The notes: generated from the sequence alone by a model not told the origin. Shown: positions 1 through 6,335, counted from the stretch's first letter. The stretch is DNA of 10,421 bases from Alphaproteobacteria bacterium (GCA_017302755.1 JAFLCR010000064.1:1-10421), one strand, 5' to 3'. Program-made: numbers and translations.

Positions 1-848
1 ATCCCGGCGAAATGGCCACCGATATTCCCATAGCCGATAATGCCGAGGGTTTTGCCTTCCACGGAACCCATGAGATCCGGAGATACCGCCGCCACGCGAG
101 GGTCGCCGTGAAGCGCATGGCCTTCGGGAAGCGAGCCGTCGAACCACACGGCGCGCACCGCGCCGGAATCGAACGCGGCCTTGATGTTGTCGGCCAACGC
201 CACGGGGCAACCGTAAACCAGCATATCCTTTCCAGCAAGCAACGCAGCGGGCAGATTATCCGGCATTGCACTCCACGGCAGCGCGCCGGCAGCGGCAAGC
301 GCGGCTTCCAACCGCGCATCCCGGATATCCTTCACCAGAATCACCTGCTTTCCCTGAAGGTCGCCGGGAATGAAATGTTGACGCCGGAACATGCTGCTTT
401 CCGCGACATCGGCTGATGCCCGGGAGAGGCAGCGTAACGTATCCAGCATATCAGTCAGCACGGTTTCCGCGACGGCGGTTCCCCGCTGCTGGGTATGGCG
501 CTGAGCATAGAGCATCAACCCCAGAGTATGCTCCGCCACTGAAGACGCGTTGATGCCCGGCATGTTCATGACCAACACGCCCGCCTCGGTCGCGGCTTCC
601 ACGTCCACGTTGTCCACCCCCGCGCCGGCACGGATAACGGCTTTCAGCTTCGGCCCTGCTTGCGCAATCACATCCGCCGTGACAGTGGAGGTGGAGCGAA
701 CCGCCATTATCTCGAACTGCCCGCTGGCAAGAGCGGCCTGCCCGGCTTCGCTGCTTAGGTTCGGCACTTCCAGAACGTCATGGCCAAAATCGCGCAACAT
801 CTGGGCCGCGAGTGGGTGGATCGCATCCGCGATAAGAATACGGGCCAT
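1..848 (-). CDS. serA: D-3-phosphoglycerate dehydrogenase-like protein with a large internal insertion (3' end cut by window edge)
   Basis: NAD-dependent D-2-hydroxyacid dehydrogenase, most like SerA, which oxidises 3-phosphoglycerate in the first step of serine synthesis in the cytoplasm. 282 codons are visible from the ATG at 848. The N-terminal substrate domain shows RSTSTV (residues 51-56), the family signature RAGAGVDNVD (73-82) and SVAEHTLGLML (103-113). The NAD-binding strand GKTLGIIGYGNIG is at 265-277 (GxGxxG motif 272-277). In ordinary family members this motif follows the AEHT segment by about 45 residues; here the gap is about 160, so roughly 120 residues are extra. The frame is continuous, without stop or shift. 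The catalytic Arg/Glu/His residues and any ACT domain lie beyond the window. The start is one base after the methyltransferase stop, with GGAG upstream, suggesting translational coupling. Another 2-hydroxyacid dehydrogenase specificity cannot be excluded. Confidence 0.85.
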   Translation of the reverse strand, partial: MARILIADAIHPLAAQMLRDFGHDVLEVPNLSSEAGQAALASGQFEIMAVRSTSTVTADVIAQAGPKLKAVIRAGAGVDNVDVEAATEAGVLVMNMPGINASSVAEHTLGLMLYAQRHTQQRGTAVAETVLTDMLDTLRCLSRASADVAESSMFRRQHFIPGDLQGKQVILVKDIRDARLEAALAAAGALPWSAMPDNLPAALLAGKDMLVYGCPVALADNIKAAFDSGAVRAVWFDGSLPEGHALHGDPRVAAVSPDLMGSVEGKTLGIIGYGNIGGHFAG

Positions 849-849
849 C

Positions 850-1878
850 TTAACTGCGGCTCCAGAAACGCGGGATAGTAGGGAAGTTTCTCGTCACATC
901 CAACGAATCGCCCCAATCGCTGCGCTGCTTTGCCTCGGTTTCACGGCATTGCCTTTGGAGCTCGCGGTCCATTTCCCCGCCCGGCTTGCAGGCCAGGAAG
1001 TTATAGCCTTTTTCGTGCCGCTTCTTGATGGCGTCCAGCTCCGACGCATCCTCAATCTGCCGCATGCCGCCGCGCTCGCCGGGGTAGTAGACGTAAAGAC
1101 CAAGCTGCTCAAGCACGTGCCGCGTGGTTTCGGAGGTTTTGTCCTTGCCGTGATCTTCGTAGGCGATCAGCACGTCATGGCTTTCCATGGCCCGGCGCAT
1201 GCCTGCCAGAGCCTCGCGCTCAAACCCCTCGACGTCCAGCTTGAGGACGACCCGTGTTATATCGCGGTTTTCCTTTACTGCCTGCGCGACAATATCGTCG
1301 AGCGACACGGTTTCCACCTGCCGGGTCGCGACCGGCGGCATGGACTGAAGATTGCCCTTCAAGCTGCTGCCGGCATGATTGGCATACTCGTAGAAATCAA
1401 GCACCTGACCCGAGACTTCCGCAATCGCCTTGCGGAGCACGTCAAACCGCCCGCCATTGCGTTCCTGGTTCTTTATCAAGACTTCTCCGATCGCGCCCGG
1501 CTCAATCGCCACGACCCTGCCCTGCTCGCCGACCAACCCGCAGGCATAGGCGCTCCACAGGCCGATATTCGCCCCTGCGTCAATGAACAGCGTGCCAGGC
1601 GCGACGAAACGGTCGATCGTCGCGCGGATCTCGGGTTCGTATTCTTCCAACTGGTTCAAATAGCGCAGCCAGTAGCGGTCGTGCGGAACAAGCAACCTAC
1701 CTCCCGTTTCCAGGGTGTGCTCGCTCAGCCGGTTTTCATCCATCTGGCCGCGCAGCAGCACGTCGCGCGCAAGCTGCTTAACCCAACCTGGAGCGAGATT
1801 AATGACCCCGACCAGCAGCGGGCTGCCTCGAAGCGCCCGGAAAAGAGCAAGTTGCGGGGGCACGTGAACGTCTGGCAT
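850..1878 (-). CDS. FkbM-family SAM-dependent methyltransferase
   Basis: 342-residue predicted O-methyltransferase of the FkbM family, whose members usually methylate sugars or secondary metabolites. The SAM-binding motif I FIDAGANIG is at residues 98-106, the acidic ribose contact IEP at 125-127, and the family motif LKLDVEGFE at 212-220. The roughly 95 residues before motif I may help bind the acceptor. The C-terminal tail (about 300-342) is charged and has no recognisable domain. I start at the ATG at 1878 because GGGAGA lies 6 bases upstream; a TTG seven codons earlier would extend the frame but has no comparable site. The stop is one base before the serA ATG, so the two genes are probably one transcript. 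The acceptor substrate cannot be read from the sequence. No glycosyltransferase or polyketide genes are nearby to suggest one. Confidence 0.85.
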   Translation of the reverse strand: MPDVHVPPQLALFRALRGSPLLVGVINLAPGWVKQLARDVLLRGQMDENRLSEHTLETGGRLLVPHDRYWLRYLNQLEEYEPEIRATIDRFVAPGTLFIDAGANIGLWSAYACGLVGEQGRVVAIEPGAIGEVLIKNQERNGGRFDVLRKAIAEVSGQVLDFYEYANHAGSSLKGNLQSMPPVATRQVETVSLDDIVAQAVKENRDITRVVLKLDVEGFEREALAGMRRAMESHDVLIAYEDHGKDKTSETTRHVLEQLGLYVYYPGERGGMRQIEDASELDAIKKRHEKGYNFLACKPGGEMDRELQRQCRETEAKQRSDWGDSLDVTRNFPTIPRFWSRS

Positions 1879-1926
1879 GGTATTTCTCCCTGTAGGCAAC
1901 AGCCTTGATAACGCATAACCATGACG

Positions 1927-1940
1927 GCCTGATGACAGGC
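1927..1940. repeat. Short inverted repeat in divergent intergenic region
   Basis: GCCTG-ATGA-CAGGC, perfect 5-bp arms around a 4-base centre, lies between the divergent methyltransferase and lipoprotein genes. There is no T-run, so a terminator is unlikely. It could be an operator or simply chance. Confidence 0.3.
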
Positions 1941-1971
1941 TACCGTCTAGGTGGAAGGCGTGCTATCTTTT

Positions 1972-1979
1972 GCTAAAAT
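1972..1979 (+). promoter_or_regulatory. Candidate extended -10 promoter for the lipoprotein gene
   Basis: TGC followed by TAAAAT (1974-1979) matches an extended -10 element. No good -35 is seen at the usual spacing. The predicted transcription start would fall about 10 bases before the lipoprotein ATG at 1997, giving a very short leader. Confidence 0.35.
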
Positions 1980-1996
1980 CACCTGTGGAATCAGCC

Positions 1997-2491
1997 ATGA
2001 AATATAGATATATCAGCGCATTATTTCTTCTCTCCGCCTGCGCGGGCCAGACGTGGGACAGCGGCCCGGCCCATTTCGAGACCGACCGCTTCAAAACCAA
2101 CCGCCCCCATCAGTGGGAGGTGGAAACCGGCGAGATGAACGGCGCCCCGGCCTGCGTCCTCACCTCGCGCCGCGACTACCTGCAGGTGACAATCGGCAGG
2201 ATGGACGGCAAAGCCTTCACCATCGTCGGCGCGGGAAGGCATCTGGAAACCGGCACCTGGCTCATCGCCAAGTTCGGCGGCGAGGTCTACCGCACGCTGA
2301 ACCCGCATTTCGATGCCGCCGTCTCGCAGCGCATCATCGACGCGCTGAAGAACGGAGAAACGGTGTATGTGGAATACGTCACCAAGGCGGCCTGGTCGGG
2401 CTATGACCGTTTCACCGACATCGTGGACGCGGATAATTTCGCGCGGGCTATTCAACAGTGCGAAGGCAAGCCTAGGAAGAAGAAACGCTGA
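1997..2491 (+). CDS. Small predicted lipoprotein of unknown function
   Basis: 164-residue protein with a short lipoprotein signal peptide: MKYRYISALFLLSAC, where LSAC is a lipobox and Cys15 would be lipidated. It would therefore be anchored to the inner or outer membrane on the periplasmic side. The mature part has Trp and acidic residues after the anchor, a strand-rich middle, Cys53 (PACVLTS) and a second Cys near the end (QQCEGK) that could form a disulfide, and a basic tail ending KPRKKKR. The pattern of an early Cys, a late alpha-helical segment and a final Cys faintly recalls IalB-like periplasmic proteins, but I do not assign it there. The ATG at 1997 is chosen because it creates the signal peptide and has GGAA 6 bases upstream; a TTG nine codons earlier would bury it. 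The 3' end overlaps the convergent gene by 20 bp. Confidence 0.75.
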   Translation: MKYRYISALFLLSACAGQTWDSGPAHFETDRFKTNRPHQWEVETGEMNGAPACVLTSRRDYLQVTIGRMDGKAFTIVGAGRHLETGTWLIAKFGGEVYRTLNPHFDAAVSQRIIDALKNGETVYVEYVTKAAWSGYDRFTDIVDADNFARAIQQCEGKPRKKKR

Positions 2492-2759
2492 GCGACGCGA
2501 TAAGCTGGTCCGGCTCCAGCGCGAAAAGCGTGGTGTCGTAGGTTTCGTTCAGGATCGTCTCGCCTTCGCGCATCACCTCCCAGCGGCACGGCACGCGGCC
2601 AAGCAGCAGCCGTTCGACGGCTTCGGCATCCTGAAAGGTGACTTTGCCCTGCGCGGTGAATAGGAGCGTGCCGGATTCGGCGGGTTCAATCTCCGCTTCG
2701 TCGGAATCGAAGCGCAGGGCGATTTTCTTTGCGCCCCACCAGACCGTGATCGCGCTCAT
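2472..2759 (-). CDS. Hypothetical 95-residue protein, second gene of an overlapping pair
   Basis: I do not recognise this protein. It starts MSAITVWWGAKK and has alternating hydrophobic/charged strands (KKIALRFDS, GTLLFTAQGKVTF, LFALEPDQLIASL), suggesting a small mostly-beta cytoplasmic protein with no signal peptide or membrane segment. Its ATG overlaps the stop of the upstream small gene in an ATGA (2756-2759), the classic arrangement for coupled translation, which supports both frames. A longer reading of the same frame from 3014 also exists, but its extra N-terminal part is an Arg/Gln-rich shadow of the upstream gene. The stop lies 20 bp inside the convergent lipoprotein gene. Function unknown. 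Confidence 0.7.
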   Translation of the reverse strand: MSAITVWWGAKKIALRFDSDEAEIEPAESGTLLFTAQGKVTFQDAEAVERLLLGRVPCRWEVMREGETILNETYDTTLFALEPDQLIASLSVSSS

Positions 2760-2998
2760 ATCACGAGGTTGAGGATCGACCCGCGATCCCAGTAAATGCC
2801 CTTCTTGAGCGCCTTGATCGCGTTGCCGATCATCTCCTGCAGCTTCTCCGGCGACGGAATGACGTTGACGCGCGGGCGGATCGGCAACGGGTATTCGGGT
2901 TTGGGAATCTCGACTTCGGCGGGTCGGTTCCCAGGCTGCGTGGTAAGCGCGCGAAGGCCCGCTAAAAAACCAGAACCGACGCGCGAAGACGATGCCAT
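2756..2998 (-). CDS. Hypothetical 80-residue protein, first gene of an overlapping pair
   Basis: Unrecognised small protein. Residues 1-25 are Ser/Gly/Ala-rich with SGFLAGLRAL. A Pro-rich stretch with Pro roughly every third residue follows (EIPKPEYPLPIRPRV, about 30-44), then an amphipathic helix (PEKLQEMIGNAIKALKKG, about 49-66) and the tail IYWDRGSILNLVI. It has no convincing signal peptide or membrane span. AAAGG lies about 8 bases before the ATG, and a plausible sigma-70-type promoter sits upstream (3026-3053). It is translationally coupled to the 95-residue gene through a 4-bp overlap and divergent from dadA. The two products may act together, for example as a small complex, but this is only inferred from the overlap. 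Confidence 0.7.
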   Translation of the reverse strand: MASSSRVGSGFLAGLRALTTQPGNRPAEVEIPKPEYPLPIRPRVNVIPSPEKLQEMIGNAIKALKKGIYWDRGSILNLVI

Positions 2999-3025
2999 GA
3001 TCCGTACCTTTCAATTTCGCTTATC

Positions 3026-3053
3026 ATTATAAAAGCGTTCCGCTAAGAGTCTA
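3026..3053 (-). promoter_or_regulatory. Candidate sigma-70-type promoter for the small gene pair
   Basis: On the minus strand, a TAGACT -35-like hexamer (3048-3053, 4/6 to consensus) is separated by 16 bases from a perfect TATAAT -10 (3026-3031). The position, 28 bases before the ATG at 2998, is appropriate. Confidence 0.55.
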
Positions 3054-3059
3054 GAGCGG
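3040..3059. promoter_or_regulatory. Inverted repeat overlapping the -35, possible operator
   Basis: CCGCT (3040-3044) and AGCGG (3055-3059) form 5-bp inverted arms 10 bases apart, overlapping the -35 of the minus-strand promoter and lying 27 bp upstream of dadA. The half-site spacing would suit a dimeric regulator shared by the divergent genes. The short arms make chance possible. Confidence 0.3.
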
Positions 3060-3085
3060 TTGTCATCGCATTACGGGGGATGTTC

Positions 3086-4354
3086 ATGCAGGTTCTGGTG
3101 CTTGGTGCGGGGGTCGTCGGCGTGACTACCGCATATTTTCTTGCCACGCGCGGGCACAAGGTGACGGTGATCGACCGCCAGCCTTCCGCAGCGCAGGAGA
3201 CCAGCCTCGCCAATGGCGGTCAGCTCAGCTACACCCACGCCCAGCCCTGGGCCAACCCGGCGGTGCTGCCCAAGGCGCTCAAGTGGATGTTCCATGAAGA
3301 TGCGCCGCTCATCTTCCGCTTCCAGCCGGATCCTTACATGATTTCCTGGGGCATCCGTTTCCTTCGCAACTGCACCACGGCTCGTGCGCACCACAATGCC
3401 GAGCAGATCCTGAAGCTCGGGCTGTACAGCAAGAAGATGCTGGCGCTGGTCGCCTCGGGCACGCAGGTGGAGTTCGACCATCTCGAAAAAGGCGTGCTGC
3501 ACATCTTCAATGACCCCAAGGAATTCGAAGGCGCTAAGGCCGTGGCGGAATTCGAGCGGGGGCTGGGCAGCGCCGACCGCATCATTTCCGGCGAGGAGGC
3601 GTTGGCGCTGGAGCCGTCGCTGCAGCACGCGAAGCGCAAGATCATCGGCGGCATTCATCACACGCTCGATGAAAGCGGCGACGTGCATCTTTTCACCACC
3701 GGCCTCGCCGAGTACTGCGCCAAGCTGGGCGTGGAATTTCTCTATGGCACCGAGGTGCGCTCCATCGCGAGGCAGGGGAAGCGCATTGCCGCCGTCAAAA
3801 CCTCGAAAGGTGATTTCACGGCGGATGCCTATGTGATGTCCTTCGCCTCGCACAGCGCGCCGGTGCTGCGCAGCATCGGCATTTCGGTGCCGGTATATCC
3901 GATGAAAGGCTACAGCATCACCCTGCCCATCGCCGGCAGCAACGCCGCGCCCATGATCAGCATCACCGACGATGCGAAGAAAATCGTCTACAGCCGCCTC
4001 GGCAACCGCCTGCGCGCGGCGGGCACCGCGGAGTTCGCGGGCTATAACAGCGAGATCACGCCGGTGCGCTCGGATGCCATCCTGAACGCGGCGAAAGAGC
4101 TGTTCCCCCAGGCCGGTGATTTCTCGAAGGTCGAACGCTGGATGGGCCTGCGCCCCGCCACGCCGGACGGCGTGCCCATCATCGGGCGCACGGAATACGA
4201 CAACCTCTTCCTCAACACAGGCCACGGCACGCTGGGCTGGACGCTCTCCTGCGGCAGCGCGCGCGTGCTGGCGGATATTATGGAAGAAAAAACACCGGAA
4301 ATTCCCGTGGAAGGGCTTTCCGCCGCGCGGTTTCACGCCCTGCCGTTCATGTGA
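3086..4354 (+). CDS. dadA: D-amino-acid dehydrogenase, small subunit (FAD-dependent)
   Basis: DadA oxidatively deaminates D-amino acids, chiefly D-alanine, to 2-oxo acids and ammonia, passing electrons to the respiratory chain at the inner membrane. The FAD-binding Rossmann motif GAGVVG is at residues 7-12, followed by the acidic strand end VTVID (26-30). The family segment ETSLANGGQLS is at about 38-48. Near the C-terminus are WMGLRPATPDGVPIIG and GHGTLGWTLSCGSA, both typical of DadA. At 422 residues it is near full family length (E. coli about 430). I use the ATG at 3086 because GGGGGA lies 5 bases upstream and DadA proteins normally begin directly with the FAD strand; an ATG two codons earlier sits inside the ribosome site. 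No alanine racemase is adjacent, unlike classical dad operons, so it appears to be a single gene. Confidence 0.92.
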   Translation: MQVLVLGAGVVGVTTAYFLATRGHKVTVIDRQPSAAQETSLANGGQLSYTHAQPWANPAVLPKALKWMFHEDAPLIFRFQPDPYMISWGIRFLRNCTTARAHHNAEQILKLGLYSKKMLALVASGTQVEFDHLEKGVLHIFNDPKEFEGAKAVAEFERGLGSADRIISGEEALALEPSLQHAKRKIIGGIHHTLDESGDVHLFTTGLAEYCAKLGVEFLYGTEVRSIARQGKRIAAVKTSKGDFTADAYVMSFASHSAPVLRSIGISVPVYPMKGYSITLPIAGSNAAPMISITDDAKKIVYSRLGNRLRAAGTAEFAGYNSEITPVRSDAILNAAKELFPQAGDFSKVERWMGLRPATPDGVPIIGRTEYDNLFLNTGHGTLGWTLSCGSARVLADIMEEKTPEIPVEGLSAARFHALPFM

Positions 4355-4360
4355 ACGCGA

Positions 4361-4966
4361 TTACGCCGCGACTGCGGGAATCAGCTTGCCGCTGGTCACC
4401 CAATAGCGGAACTCTTCCTCGCGGCTGGAGAAACCGGCCTCGAGGTGATTGGGAATGAAGAACGCCAGGGGCTGGCCGTTTTTGCGGTAAATGGCGCGCA
4501 TGTCGCCCTCGCGGAAATCGACGGCGAACGTATCCGCGCTCATCTTCAGGAAGGTGTAGCCCTGGCTCGATGTGCGCGAGGCGAGTTTCAGGAATTCCTG
4601 GGCCATGAGCTGGTAATCTTCCGCCGAGGTGGCGCCAAGCGCCTTGCCGAAACGCTGGTAATTGGAACGCAGCAGCGGAGTGACCTGGAATGTCTCCGGC
4701 TCCGCCGGAGCGGCTTCTTCATGGAGGCGCTGCACCAGCACGGGCTGCCAGCCCTGGGATTTGATAAAACCGCCCCGGCCGAAACCGTTGGTTGTGGCAC
4801 GCTTGCCGGCAATATCGGCCGCCAGGCCGGAATGAAACACGGCGCGTTTGACGCGCGCTTCCTCGGGCTTCTTCAAGCCCAGATTACGGAGCATGGACTG
4901 CACGAGACCGCTGGCGAGAACGCCATCAAGCCCTTGAAATATCAATTTTCCTGAATAGCCCTGCAT
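4361..4966 (-). CDS. Conserved-looking hypothetical protein, 201 residues
   Basis: I do not recognise this protein. It has no signal peptide or membrane span. The N-terminus (GKLIFQGLDGVLASGLVQSML) looks like a strand followed by a helix. Residues 38-75 are basic with Gly-rich patches (TTNGFGRGGF). A helical middle follows (about 100-135), then a strand-rich C-terminal part (DTFAVDFREGDMRAIYRKNG, about 145-165) ending in EFRYWVTSGKLIP. It is likely a soluble cytoplasmic protein. The ATG at 4966 has AGGA about 9 bases upstream. Its stop is only 6 bp from the dadA stop on the other strand, leaving no room for a separate terminator. Upstream is an AT-rich region with a near-palindrome (5014-5033), so it probably has its own promoter rather than depending on nadA. 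Confidence 0.75.
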   Translation of the reverse strand: MQGYSGKLIFQGLDGVLASGLVQSMLRNLGLKKPEEARVKRAVFHSGLAADIAGKRATTNGFGRGGFIKSQGWQPVLVQRLHEEAAPAEPETFQVTPLLRSNYQRFGKALGATSAEDYQLMAQEFLKLASRTSSQGYTFLKMSADTFAVDFREGDMRAIYRKNGQPLAFFIPNHLEAGFSSREEEFRYWVTSGKLIPAVAA

Positions 4967-4980
4967 CTGAAATCGTCCTG

Positions 4981-4998
4981 TATGACAATTTTATGACA
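4981..4998. repeat. Heptamer direct repeat one helical turn apart
   Basis: TATGACA occurs at 4981-4987 and 4992-4998, with 11 bp between equivalent positions, just upstream of the 201-residue gene. Such phasing can mark tandem binding of a regulator on one DNA face, though two copies of a heptamer are weak evidence. Confidence 0.25.
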
Positions 4999-5013
4999 CA
5001 GTATATGCAAAAA

Positions 5014-5033
5014 TTAACTTAAATTTTAGTTAA
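5014..5033. promoter_or_regulatory. Near-perfect 20-bp AT-rich palindrome, possible operator
   Basis: TTAACT (5014-5019) and AGTTAA (5028-5033) are perfect inverted arms around TAAATTTT. The whole 20 bp matches its reverse complement at 18 positions. It lies 47 bp upstream of the 201-residue gene in an AT-rich intergenic stretch. A TATACT hexamer on the minus strand lies nearby (plus-strand bases 5002-5007) and could be a -10. The palindrome could be a regulator site. Confidence 0.4.
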
Positions 5034-5060
5034 ATTGCACAACTTTTACGGCAGCCAGGC

Positions 5061-5089
5061 AGAATAAACAATCATCTCAAATGGATGAT
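5061..5089 (-). terminator. Possible weak intrinsic terminator after nadA
   Basis: Directly after the nadA stop the minus strand can form ATCATC / GATGAT (5084-5089 with 5071-5076; 7-base loop), followed by the T-rich TGTTTATTCT. The stem is only 6 bp and AT-rich, so termination strength is doubtful. Confidence 0.35.
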
Positions 5090-5090
5090 C

Positions 5091-6065
5091 TCATGCCACG
5101 ACAGCAGACATATCCAGCATTCTTTCCAGCGGCAGCCTCGCCTTTTCCGCCAGATCGCGAGGCAATTCCAGGCGCGGAGACTTGTTTACCATGCAAAGAT
5201 AGAGCTTTTCCAAAGTATTAAGCTTCATAAACGAACAATTGTTGCACGATACGCAGCCATCCGCCCCCGGTGCCCCGTAAAACGTGCTGCCCGGCGAAGC
5301 CTTTTCCATCTGGTGGATAATGCCCGGCTCCGTCAGGACAATGAACGTCTCGCCAGGATGCTTGGCCGTAAAATTCACAAGCGACGACGTCGAGCCGATA
5401 TGATCGGCATGCCCCAGCAGCGCTTCCGGGCATTCGGGATGGGCGATGACCCAGGCGTCGGGATATTGTGTCATGAGCTGCGAAAGCCCACGCTCCGAGA
5501 ATTGCTCGTGCACGATGCACGAACCGTTCCACAGCACCATGTCGCGGCCCGTCTTGCGCTTGAGGTAACCGCCCAGATAGCGGTCCGGCGCGAAGATGAT
5601 CGGCTGGCTTTCCGGAATCTGCCTGAGCAGCGCCTCGGCATTCGTGGAGGTGACGATGATGTCGGACTGCGCCTTCACCTCCGCCGAGCAGTTGATGTAG
5701 GACATCACCAGATGGCCGGGATGCTTTGCCTTGAAGGCGGCGAACTGCTCCGGCGGGCAGGAATCCTCCAGCGAGCAGCCGGCTTTGAGATCCGGCAGCA
5801 ATACGGGCTTGCCGGGGTTGAAGATCGTCGCCACCTCGGCCATGAAGCGCACGCCGCAGAAAACGATCACGTCGGCGTCAGTTTCCTTGGCACGGCGGGA
5901 GAGATCGAGCGAATCGCCAACAAAATCCGCGAGATCCTGGATCTCGGAGTCCTGGTAGTAATGCGCCAGAATGACCGCGTTCATCTCCACGCGCAGCCGC
6001 TTGATTTCGGCTTCGAGATCGAGATCGGGGTCAATGTCCTTTTCAGTGAGAAGCGGTGGGTTCAT
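5091..6065 (-). CDS. nadA: Quinolinate synthase A
   Basis: NadA condenses iminoaspartate with dihydroxyacetone phosphate to quinolinate in de novo NAD synthesis and carries an oxygen-sensitive [4Fe-4S] cluster. With the ATG at 6065 it has 324 residues. Visible signatures are AHYYQDSEIQDLADFVGDSL (about 34-53), VFCGVRFMAEVA (Cys70), LWNGSCIVHEQF (Cys183), IAHPECP (207-213), HIGSTSSL (222-229) and GCVSCNNCSFM (Cys271, 274, 277). Cys70, Cys183 and Cys277 align with the usual three cluster ligands. A TTG ten codons upstream would extend the frame, but no ribosome site favours it and the extra residues are not family-like. No nadB or nadC is in the window. The gene lies downstream of tRNA-Glu on the same strand and has a candidate promoter of its own between them. 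Confidence 0.95.
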   Translation of the reverse strand: MNPPLLTEKDIDPDLDLEAEIKRLRVEMNAVILAHYYQDSEIQDLADFVGDSLDLSRRAKETDADVIVFCGVRFMAEVATIFNPGKPVLLPDLKAGCSLEDSCPPEQFAAFKAKHPGHLVMSYINCSAEVKAQSDIIVTSTNAEALLRQIPESQPIIFAPDRYLGGYLKRKTGRDMVLWNGSCIVHEQFSERGLSQLMTQYPDAWVIAHPECPEALLGHADHIGSTSSLVNFTAKHPGETFIVLTEPGIIHQMEKASPGSTFYGAPGADGCVSCNNCSFMKLNTLEKLYLCMVNKSPRLELPRDLAEKARLPLERMLDMSAVVA

Positions 6066-6109
6066 CGCACGTGCCCGGCTGTCGCCAGGAATCAAGGTTT
6101 AAGCGGGCT

Positions 6110-6138
6110 TTCTTACGGTAGATTGCAAGCCGCGTCAA
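6110..6138 (-). promoter_or_regulatory. Candidate nadA promoter
   Basis: On the minus strand, TTGACG (6133-6138, 5/6 to the -35 consensus) is followed after 17 bases by TAAGAA (6110-6115), a poor -10. The strong -35 and correct spacing favour it, but the weak -10 keeps confidence modest. Confidence 0.35.
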
Positions 6139-6155
6139 TTGCTTATCCTGCAATT
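6137..6155 (-). other. Small hairpin between tRNA-Glu and nadA
   Basis: AATTGC and GCAATT arms (6 bp) around a 7-base loop, overlapping the start of the nadA -35 candidate. No T-run follows on the minus strand, so it is more likely a trailer/processing structure or an operator than a terminator. Confidence 0.3.
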
Positions 6156-6160
6156 TCCGG

Positions 6161-6186
6161 CACTTTTTCAGGAAAAGCTTAAAGTG
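6161..6186 (-). other. Inverted repeat at the tRNA-Glu 3' trailer
   Basis: CACTTT (6161-6166) and AAAGTG (6181-6186) are perfect 6-bp inverted arms that start at the encoded CCA end, with further A/T pairing inside. They may fold the precursor tRNA trailer and affect 3' processing; this is inferred only from pairing. Confidence 0.3.
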
Positions 6187-6259
6187 GCGACCCCTACGGG
6201 AATCGAACCCGTGTTACTACCGTGAAAGGGTAGTGTCCTAACCGCTAGACGAAGGGGTC
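6185..6259 (-). tRNA. tRNA-Glu (anticodon UUC), CCA encoded
   Basis: Minus-strand gene of 75 bases. The acceptor stem GACCCCT/AGGGGTC pairs fully; discriminator G is followed by an encoded CCA (6185-6187). The anticodon stem CTACC/GGTAG encloses the loop CTTTCAC with anticodon TTC (plus-strand bases 6224-6226). The T arm carries GGTTCGAATCC, and the D region TCGTCTAGCGGTTAGGA is typical of tRNA-Glu. All arms are intact. Confidence 0.97.
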
Positions 6260-6272
6260 GCGGTGCAGCGAA

Positions 6273-6278
6273 AATATA
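6273..6278 (-). promoter_or_regulatory. Candidate -10 for tRNA-Glu
   Basis: TATATT (5/6 to the -10 consensus) on the minus strand lies 13 bases before the tRNA 5' end, which would give a leader of about 6-7 bases, normal for tRNA genes. No convincing -35 is seen at the standard spacing. A TTGACT (6320-6325) further upstream could serve a second promoter. Confidence 0.4.
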
Positions 6279-6335
6279 CGCCGAAAAGAAGCCTCGTGTG
6301 TATGGGGCAAAGCGGCATCAGTCAATAGAAATTTC

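Noticed and set aside
1..848. Frameshift or two fused genes explaining the long SerA-like frame
   Set aside because: The frame is continuous from the ATG to the edge, with normal composition, and the order substrate domain, extra segment, GxGxxG is coherent, so I treat it as a true insertion rather than a broken gene.
550..1908. 452-codon open frame on the plus strand
   Set aside because: It lies antisense to the methyltransferase and serA genes, whose proteins carry clear family motifs; the plus-strand translation is His/Arg/Ala-rich without recognisable domains, typical of a GC-rich shadow.
2472..3014. One 180-codon minus-strand gene covering the small pair
   Set aside because: Its N-terminal half is an Arg/Gln-rich frame-shifted shadow of the 80-residue gene. 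The ATGA overlap with two separate genes explains the region better.
3071..4336. 421-codon open frame on the minus strand
   Set aside because: Antisense to dadA, which is unambiguous. The translation is Arg/His/Gly-rich and shows no motifs.
4694..4710. Strong hairpin CTCCGGC-TCC-GCCGGAG as a terminator
   Set aside because: It lies inside the 201-residue coding region, encodes an Ala/Pro/Glu stretch and has no following T-run.
5085..6182. 365-codon open frame on the plus strand
   Set aside because: Antisense to nadA, with NadA cluster cysteines clearly encoded on the other strand.
6185..6259. tRNA-Glu as an integration site
   Set aside because: No duplicated tRNA end and no integrase is visible nearby; both flanks look like ordinary chromosomal genes.
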